DNA from: UPXZ01 sp018055865
GTDB taxonomy: Bacteria; Bacteroidota; Bacteroidia; Bacteroidales; Paludibacteraceae
DNA: 8,816 nucleotides
Reading direction: 5' to 3'
Assembly: GCA_964292695.1 (NCBI GenBank)
Contig: CAXYWB010000094.1
Location: 1-8,816 of the forward strand
Of this stretch, positions 1-4,869 are shown one piece after another (position 1 is the stretch's first letter; each line of letters starts with the position of its first letter). The position numbers and the translations under genes are program-made. The notes under the pieces are model-generated. The model searched no databases and was not told where the DNA came from. It was given only the letters and a program-made list of their open reading frames with translations.

Positions 1-1074
1 GCGGATATAAAAATTGCGGTTTAGGTTTTTCTGGGTGTAATTATTGGTGAAAGTTACGTTTGGTGTAAACGTTGTAAATGTTTGTTTTATGTCTGTAAAC
101 TGGTCCTGTTGATGGCGGTTATAACCCGATTGCAGTTGCCAGTTTATTTTTTTATTTCGTCCGTTCAGCATCAGCGAAGGTGAAAATTTGTGGTTCCGGC
201 TGTTGCCGTAATGCAGGTTGAGTGTGCCACCGAAGTTATCGGGTGCAGTATTTCGTGTAATTATGTTGATAATTCCGCCATTGGCTTTGGCTTCATAAGA
301 TGCGCCCGGATTTTCAACCAATTCAATTTTTTCAATCGTATTCGCGGGCAAACCGTCCATGTAATTCTTCAGATCCGATCCCGAAAGGTTGCTTGGAATG
401 CCATCCACATATATGCTAACGCTTTTCCCGTTCAAATTCAAATCGCCTGAAGGACTTATTACCACTCCCGGCAGTTTCCTTACGGCATCGCGCATGGAAC
501 CCGTTGAGAGTGCTGTATTGTCTTTTACCTGATATGTTGTTTTGTCGGCATCCACGTTTACAAATTGTTTTTTATCGCCGACCACTTCCACTGTTTTCAG
601 TTCCTTCGGTTTGATGCCGAAATAAATCATACGAATGGTTTGGGTAGCATTCTCGTTTTCGTTGATGCTGAAAAGCATTTCCTGAGGGTTTGGAGGTCCC
701 ATTTTGGGTTGGGCATTGTTGGAGAATGCAAATCCTTCTTCAGGCATCCCGTTGTCCGATACATCCAGCTTTCCGTTTACATTTTCATCGTGAAATGCCG
801 ATAGGATATATTCCCCCTGCGAAATACTGTCCGGCATCCAGGTGGCTGACCCGTTATCAATTAAGAGGGATGCAGATTTGGAAGGTTTATGGGCAGTATA
901 ATCTGCTTTCCCTTTGTATAGGCTGACTAAAATCCGGCCGTCGTTGCTTTGCAATTCGCTGAAATTAACTGTCAGGTGTTGGTTTTGAGCCGGAAGAAGT
1001 AAAGGAAGAAAAACAAACAGGCAACCGAAACTATTGAAGAGGATTTTTTTAATTCCTTGAATTCGATTTTTCAT
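1..1074 (-). CDS. TonB-dependent outer-membrane receptor with N-terminal DUF2141 domain, partial
   Basis: The first 358 codons are present and the frame stays open to the window edge, so the C-terminal barrel is missing. Residues 1-30 form a signal peptide: a basic start (MKNRIQGIKK), a hydrophobic core, and likely cleavage after PAQ. Residues about 33-152 match DUF2141: the loop FHDENVNGKLD (94-104), then GMPEEGFAFSNNA and a GPP motif. A linker with LKTVEVVGDKK (159-169) leads into a TonB-receptor plug at about 175-275, with DAVRKLPGV, IYVDGIPSNL, IEKIELVENP and GGIINIITRN. The first barrel strands follow. Such proteins sit in the outer membrane and import ligands, or act as signalling barrels, using TonB energy. 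The substrate is unknown. An in-frame TAA lies five codons before the ATG, so the start is firm. It is the last visible gene of the leftward operon, 81 bp after the regulator gene. Relatives usually carry a carboxypeptidase-regulatory-like domain instead of DUF2141. Confidence 0.88.
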   Translation of the reverse strand, partial: MKNRIQGIKKILFNSFGCLFVFLPLLLPAQNQHLTVNFSELQSNDGRILVSLYKGKADYTAHKPSKSASLLIDNGSATWMPDSISQGEYILSAFHDENVNGKLDVSDNGMPEEGFAFSNNAQPKMGPPNPQEMLFSINENENATQTIRMIYFGIKPKELKTVEVVGDKKQFVNVDADKTTYQVKDNTALSTGSMRDAVRKLPGVVISPSGDLNLNGKSVSIYVDGIPSNLSGSDLKNYMDGLPANTIEKIELVENPGASYEAKANGGIINIITRNTAPDNFGGTLNLHYGNSRNHKFSPSLMLNGRNKKINWQLQSGYNRHQQDQFTDIKQTFTTFTPNVTFTNNYTQKNLNRNFYIR

Positions 1075-1083
1075 TTTTATGAT

Positions 1084-1095
1084 TTTGGTTTATTT
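1084..1095 (-). promoter_or_regulatory. Second copy of the operator arm (AAATAAACCAAA)
   Basis: Read on the minus strand, these 12 bases are identical to plus-strand bases 2081-2092, which contain the right arm of the inverted repeat in the operon promoter. This copy lies 9 nt before the receptor start codon, in the 81-bp gap after the regulator gene. Only one arm is kept; the opposite arm is not recognisable. It could be a secondary binding half-site in the leader, or a chance match in AT-rich DNA. No convincing promoter is visible in this gap. Confidence 0.3.
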
Positions 1096-1155
1096 AAAAA
1101 TAATACTGCTGAATAATGAAGATAATAAACTAACCGACGTTTGGATTGTAAATCA

Positions 1156-1440
1156 TTATATATTTAAATACCCTTTCAGCGCTTCCACATAATTATTAAA
1201 AGCTTCCACGCCTTTTGGGGTAATCTTGCAAACAGTGCGAGTGCGCTTTCCCTGAAATCCCCGCTCGACTTCAATGTAACCTGCCTCACTCAATTTATCA
1301 ATCTGAACACTCAGATTTCCAGCCGTAGCTTTTGTCGTTTCCCTGATGTAAACGAAATCGGCTTCTGCTACCGAAAGAAGAATGGACATGACGGCCAGCC
1401 GGAGTTCAGAATGTAGCAGCGGGTCAAGTTCTTTAAACAT
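1156..1440 (-). CDS. Small winged-helix transcriptional regulator (MarR/ArsR-like, HTH_34 type)
   Basis: This 94-residue protein is essentially one winged-helix DNA-binding domain. Residues 9-22 (LHSELRLAVMSILL) form the first helix. Residues 28-53 hold the helix-turn-helix, with IRETTKATAGNLSVQIDKL as turn and recognition helix followed by SEAGYIEVE. Residues 57-74 (ERGFQGKRTRTVCKITPKG) form the wing, with basic residues suited to DNA contact. Residues 78-94 are a short C-terminal helix that could dimerise. The whole fits the PF13601 'winged helix DNA-binding' family common in Bacteroidota. No ligand domain and no conserved metal-site cysteines are visible. The start overlaps the end of the upstream membrane-protein gene by 8 bp (ATGTTTAA), suggesting translational coupling. 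It probably controls its own operon, whose promoter contains a palindrome; this is inference. Confidence 0.9.
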   Translation of the reverse strand: MFKELDPLLHSELRLAVMSILLSVAEADFVYIRETTKATAGNLSVQIDKLSEAGYIEVERGFQGKRTRTVCKITPKGVEAFNNYVEALKGYLNI

Positions 1441-2017
1441 GCCTTTTACGGTTTTTGAAGTTTAATATATGCCCGGGGATTACCATCATCAGTAAAAATA
1501 CCAGTGCAAAAATCAGTATTGAATAGGACTGACTGAAAATCAGGCAGCCAAAAGATAGCAGGATGCTTAAAAATCCGGATATGATTATCGGCTTGAACTG
1601 AATAATCATTCCTGTAATTGCCGTTCCGGTAGCCATCAGTACAATAATAATAAACAAAATGGGTATTTTCCAGTAAAACATGGCACCCATAGAAACTACA
1701 AAACCGGCTACACCAATACCTGTCCAGACATATCTGATAATATTTTCCAGATACGTTTTTATTCCCTTTTCTTTTTTTCTTTGCAGAAACATCTGAACGG
1801 GAAATCCGATCAGGGGTATCAGAAACCACAGGAAATTCCAGTGATAATCCTGAGTACTGGTTAACATATACCATACAAGCAACGAAACAATAACAGAGGT
1901 GTAACCCCATACCAGAAAGGGAATTCCATTACCTTCTTCAAGTTTTTGATGCGTGTTTTTAATCATGCGAGTGATTAGTTCTAAACTTTCTTTCTCGCTC
2001 AAGGGTCTTTCTTCCAT
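1433..2017 (-). CDS. Six-helix integral membrane protein paired with winged-helix regulator
   Basis: This 194-residue protein has no catalytic motif I recognise. An N-terminal soluble, amphipathic stretch (residues 1-31, LSEKESLELITRMIKNTHQKL) precedes about six hydrophobic segments near 33-52, 62-79, 95-114, 117-138, 142-160 and 163-183. A basic tail (KNRKRHV) suggests a cytoplasmic C-terminus. There is no cleavable signal peptide, so it should sit in the inner membrane. It is the first gene of the leftward operon and its stop codon lies inside the start of the regulator gene. As I recall, proteins of this shape often accompany HTH_34 regulators in Bacteroidota. A role as membrane sensor or anchor for the regulator is possible but unproven. 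The ATG at 2017 fits a promoter whose -7 box lies 44 nt upstream. No Shine-Dalgarno sequence is evident, which is normal for the phylum. Confidence 0.85.
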   Translation of the reverse strand: MEERPLSEKESLELITRMIKNTHQKLEEGNGIPFLVWGYTSVIVSLLVWYMLTSTQDYHWNFLWFLIPLIGFPVQMFLQRKKEKGIKTYLENIIRYVWTGIGVAGFVVSMGAMFYWKIPILFIIIVLMATGTAITGMIIQFKPIIISGFLSILLSFGCLIFSQSYSILIFALVFLLMMVIPGHILNFKNRKRHV

Positions 2018-2060
2018 TGGTTAAATTATTTATTGGTAAATTGAATTTGAAATGACGATG

Positions 2061-2092
2061 CAAATATAAATCGGTTTATGAAATAAACCAAA
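2061..2092 (-). promoter_or_regulatory. Bacteroidota-type promoter of the membrane protein/regulator/receptor operon
   Basis: Read on the minus strand, TTTG at 2092-2089 is the -33 element and TATATTTG at 2068-2061 is an exact TAnnTTTG -7 element. The spacer is 20 nt. Transcription should start near 2054, giving a leader of about 37 nt before the ATG at 2017. The spacer is largely filled by a perfect inverted repeat, so the promoter is probably repressible. Confidence 0.75.
2073..2089. promoter_or_regulatory. Candidate operator: perfect inverted repeat GGTTTAT-gaa-ATAAACC
   Basis: Two 7-bp arms are exact reverse complements around a 3-nt centre. The site lies between the -33 and -7 boxes of the leftward promoter and overlaps the last base of the -33 box, so a bound protein would block RNA polymerase. 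The most likely ligand is the winged-helix regulator encoded in the same operon (1156-1440), which would make it autoregulatory. The site is also about 100 bp upstream of the candidate promoter of the divergent receptor gene. The binding protein is inferred; the palindrome is directly seen. Confidence 0.55.
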
Positions 2093-2170
2093 TATCTATA
2101 TCAAAATCTGCATTTATTTAACTTAAATTAATTATAGAGTTCATTTTAGCCAAAATATCCATTATTTTAC

Positions 2171-2201
2171 TTGTCATTTAAACTTTTCGCTTTTCAATTT
2201 G
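2171..2201 (+). promoter_or_regulatory. Possible promoter for the rightward receptor gene
   Basis: TTG at 2171-2173, a 20-nt spacer and TCAATTTG at 2194-2201 match the Bacteroidota promoter pattern except for one base in the -7 box (TC for TA). Transcription would start near 2208, with a leader of about 65 nt before the ATG at 2273. It is the best candidate I find upstream of the receptor, but the region is AT-rich and chance matches are likely. Confidence 0.35.
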
Positions 2202-2272
2202 TCATATTGAAATTATTCATTTTTTGCTGTGTGCAGGTATTGTTCCTACCCGGTAAAGTCAAAACGATTTCT

Positions 2273-4717
2273 ATGAGAAAGTATTTTTTGTTTTTATTGC
2301 TTCATGTTTTTACTATTTCTGTTTTTGCGAATGTAACTATTCAGGGACGCATCATTGATGCAGGCACGCAGCAACCCATCGAATTTGTAACAGTCTCAAT
2401 TTATAATCCGGCCACTTCAAAAAATTTAGCAGGCGCACTGACCAACCAGGACGGAGTGTTCAACATAGCCTCCGTAGCTAACGGAACGTATGAACTCCGC
2501 ATCAGTTTTGTGGGTTACAGCCCTTTCAACAAAGAGTTTAATGTCAATGGATCGGATGTGAGGTTCGGCAATATTCCGCTTACCGAAGACTCAAAAATGC
2601 TGAAAGAAGTGCAGGTAGTGGGTCAGGGCTCGCAGATGCGGTTCGATATTGATAAGAAAGTTTTCAGTGTCGACCAAAATATAGCGGCTGCCGGAGGATC
2701 GGCCACCGATGTGCTTCAGAATATTCCATCAGTGGATGTGGATAATGATGGTAACATCTCCCTGCGCAACAATGCAAGTGTAGAGGTGTGGATAAACGGC
2801 AAACCTTCAGGACTTACCGCCGATAACCGGGCTCAGGTGCTGCAGCAAATGCCCGCCGAAAACATCGAAAGTATAGAAGTGATGACCAATCCATCGGCAA
2901 AATTTAATCCCGAAGGCACTGCGGGCATCATTAACCTGGTGATGAAAAAGAACCGTAAAGCCGGTTACTACGGCAGCCTTTCGGCCGGAGCCACACTCCA
3001 GAACGGCAAACCAGGCTCCAATGCCGGAGCAAGTATCAACTACAACGTAGGCAAATTCGACGTTTTCGCCAATCTGGGATACCGCCGAATGGTAGGAAAC
3101 GGCTGGGGACTCACCGAACGCACAAACTATAACAACGGCGACTCTACCCTGTTGAATCAGAATAGTAAAACAGAATTCAAAATGGGCGGTGTATTCTTCC
3201 GCGCCGGAGTGGATTACCACCTGGACTCGAAAAATACAATCGGTATCAACGGATTCGGACACAATGGCATGCCTGATATGTACTCTAATACAGATTATTT
3301 GCTTACCCGCAAAGCTACAAACGCCAAACTGAGAGATTACTCCCGCGAAAATAACGCCTCAGACCAGCACAAGGGGTATAATGTCAATCTTTATCACAGA
3401 ATAGATTTTGACAAAAAAGGATCCAATCTGATGACCAATCTGTCGTACTCCGAGCACGGCAATCTGGGCAACCAACGTTACACACAGCTGGATCGTCTGG
3501 CGGCTGCCAATAATCAGGATATCACCCAAATAGCGGATGGTAACAGCAATACCATTGAGCTTAAAACAGATTATACCAAAAAATTTACAGACAACAACAG
3601 GCTCGAACTCGGCTGGAGCAGCATCTGGAATGACCGGCTAAGCAATGCCAGCGGCACAGATAATTTCAACAACAAGGATATACCCGAATATTACAATGTT
3701 TTTGATTACGCCGAGCAGATTCATGCAGGGTATGCCACTTATGGAACAAGAATTGATAATTTCTCTGTTCAGGCAGGTGTGAGGGGTGAATATTTCAGAA
3801 AAGACATTACCTCAACCTCGAGCCGTGAATCAATAAAGCTTGACCCACAATCCTATTTTAAGGTGTATCCGAGCGTATATCTTTCCTATTCATTGCCCAA
3901 CAACAACGAAGTGCAACTGAATTATACACGGCGAGTTGACCGTCCCCGCGGTCGCATGGTCAATTCCTTCCGCGACTACTCGGATTCTACCAATATAAGT
4001 TACGGTAACCCGCTGCTGATGCCCGAAATGACTTCTGCTTTCGAACTGAATTACATCAAAAACTGGGACAATCACACTCTTTCCTCCTCTATCTATTACA
4101 GACTGAATAACGATGATATTGATCGGGTTAGCTTTCTTAGAAACGGAGTGATGGAATCGACATTCATGAATCTGACCAAAGAGCATGATATGGGAGTAGA
4201 ACTTGTGGCCAAAAACCGGTTGTTCAAGATTCTGAATCTCACTTCTTCCCTCAATTTTTACTATAACAAGCTGGACGCATCTGTATATACCAATGAATTA
4301 TATCCCGAAGTCAGGGTTGTGCTGCCGGCGCATGAAAATTTCTCCTGGGATGGCCGTGTGATTGCCAATCTGATGTTATCGCCCACTTTTTCCGGTCAGG
4401 TTACCGGACAGTATCGGTCGGAACGGCTCACACCGCAAGGCAAACAACTGGACAGCTATTCCATGGATTTAGGGTTACGTAAATCGTTTTTCGAAAAGAA
4501 ATTCAGTGTTAATTTCAATGTCAGAGATCTGTTTGATTCCCGAAAATTCCGAAGTGTGACCAGCGGAGAAGGGTTCTACCAGTATTCCGAAAATAAACGC
4601 ATGGGACGTATGTTCGGGCTGACACTTACCTATAATTTCGGAAATACGAAGCCCAAACCGGTAGATCGTCCAAAACCTTCTGAATCAGAGGAATCTGACG
4701 AAATGGATATGGAATAA
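2273..4717 (+). CDS. TonB-dependent outer-membrane beta-barrel receptor with carboxypeptidase-regulatory-like domain
   Basis: This complete 814-residue protein has a signal peptide (MRKYFLFLLLHVFTISVFA, cleavage near 19) and a carboxypeptidase-regulatory-like domain at about 22-110 (VTIQGRIIDAGTQQPIEFVTV, LTNQDGVFNI, LRISFVGY). A TonB plug follows at about 125-228 (ATDVLQNIPSVDV, EVWINGKPSG, IESIEVMTNPSAKFNPEGTAGIINLVM), then a beta-barrel of the outer-membrane beta-barrel family from about 229 to 789, ending in LTYNF. A charged tail rich in Pro, Lys, Glu and Asp (790-814) follows the last strand. It should act in the outer membrane as a TonB-powered importer. The substrate is unknown, and no SusD partner is nearby. 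I chose the ATG at 2273: the frame extends to a TTG at 2171, but that would put 34 residues before a textbook signal peptide. Its plug resembles that of the leftward receptor at 1-1074. A terminator follows, separating it from feo. Confidence 0.92.
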   Translation: MRKYFLFLLLHVFTISVFANVTIQGRIIDAGTQQPIEFVTVSIYNPATSKNLAGALTNQDGVFNIASVANGTYELRISFVGYSPFNKEFNVNGSDVRFGNIPLTEDSKMLKEVQVVGQGSQMRFDIDKKVFSVDQNIAAAGGSATDVLQNIPSVDVDNDGNISLRNNASVEVWINGKPSGLTADNRAQVLQQMPAENIESIEVMTNPSAKFNPEGTAGIINLVMKKNRKAGYYGSLSAGATLQNGKPGSNAGASINYNVGKFDVFANLGYRRMVGNGWGLTERTNYNNGDSTLLNQNSKTEFKMGGVFFRAGVDYHLDSKNTIGINGFGHNGMPDMYSNTDYLLTRKATNAKLRDYSRENNASDQHKGYNVNLYHRIDFDKKGSNLMTNLSYSEHGNLGNQRYTQLDRLAAANNQDITQIADGNSNTIELKTDYTKKFTDNNRLELGWSSIWNDRLSNASGTDNFNNKDIPEYYNVFDYAEQIHAGYATYGTRIDNFSVQAGVRGEYFRKDITSTSSRESIKLDPQSYFKVYPSVYLSYSLPNNNEVQLNYTRRVDRPRGRMVNSFRDYSDSTNISYGNPLLMPEMTSAFELNYIKNWDNHTLSSSIYYRLNNDDIDRVSFLRNGVMESTFMNLTKEHDMGVELVAKNRLFKILNLTSSLNFYYNKLDASVYTNELYPEVRVVLPAHENFSWDGRVIANLMLSPTFSGQVTGQYRSERLTPQGKQLDSYSMDLGLRKSFFEKKFSVNFNVRDLFDSRKFRSVTSGEGFYQYSENKRMGRMFGLTLTYNFGNTKPKPVDRPKPSESEESDEMDME

Positions 4718-4739
4718 TTTCAGAAAATAACACCTTAAT

Positions 4740-4778
4740 AAAACAACGTTTTGTCTTTTCTCAGAACGTTGTTTTTTA
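4740..4778 (+). terminator. Rho-independent terminator after the receptor gene
   Basis: An 11-bp perfect stem (AAAACAACGTT at 4740-4750 pairing with AACGTTGTTTT at 4765-4775) encloses a 14-nt loop and runs into a T-rich tract. It lies 22 nt after the receptor stop codon. It insulates the receptor gene from the feo promoter 40 bp further on, so the two are probably separate transcription units. Confidence 0.8.
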
Positions 4779-4817
4779 TTTTCAGAAATCAAAAATGTAA
4801 TAAATAAGATCATATAC

Positions 4818-4848
4818 TTGTTTAGAGATAATCTAAATAGTATCTTTG
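4818..4848 (+). promoter_or_regulatory. Bacteroidota-type promoter of the feoAB unit
   Basis: TTG at 4818-4820, a 20-nt spacer and TATCTTTG at 4841-4848 match the -33/-7 pattern exactly. Transcription should start near 4855, about 15 nt before the ATG at 4870. This excludes an in-frame TTG at 4846, which lies inside the -7 box, as the translation start. A 17-bp inverted repeat fills most of the spacer. Confidence 0.75.
4821..4837. promoter_or_regulatory. Candidate metal-repressor operator in the feo promoter: TTTAGA-gataa-TCTAAA
   Basis: Perfect 6-bp inverted arms around a 5-nt centre sit directly between the -33 and -7 boxes. With a one-base offset the symmetry extends outward (TACT at 4815-4818 and AGTA at 4839-4842). 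The position suits repression by a protein that competes with RNA polymerase. Feo genes are commonly repressed by iron-loaded Fur or DtxR/IdeR-family regulators. The TTTAGA/TCTAAA arms look more like a DtxR-family box than a classical Fur box, but that assignment is inference. No regulator of that type is encoded in the window. Confidence 0.55.
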
Positions 4849-4869
4849 TGCTCTTATTTTAAGAATTGT

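Noticed and set aside
190..926. Plus-strand open frames opposite the DUF2141 receptor
   Set aside because: The minus strand is open from 1074 to the edge with a signal peptide, DUF2141 and plug; these short plus-strand frames show no domain features.
1075..1155. A separate promoter for the DUF2141 receptor
   Set aside because: The best -7 match (TAGTTTAT) misses two bases and has no -33 element at the right distance; read-through from the upstream genes is simpler.
1446..1910. A 154-residue minus-strand frame overlapping the membrane-protein gene
   Set aside because: It is an alternate frame of 1433-2017, whose product has coherent membrane segments and an overlap with the next gene.
2171..2272. 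A 34-residue N-terminal extension of the receptor starting at a TTG
   Set aside because: The ATG at 2273 begins a textbook signal peptide, the extension would bury it, and the TTG coincides with a candidate -33 promoter element.
4846..4869. An 8-residue extension of FeoAB from a TTG
   Set aside because: The TTG lies inside the -7 box (4841-4848), upstream of the expected transcription start; the FeoA domain begins at the ATG at 4870.
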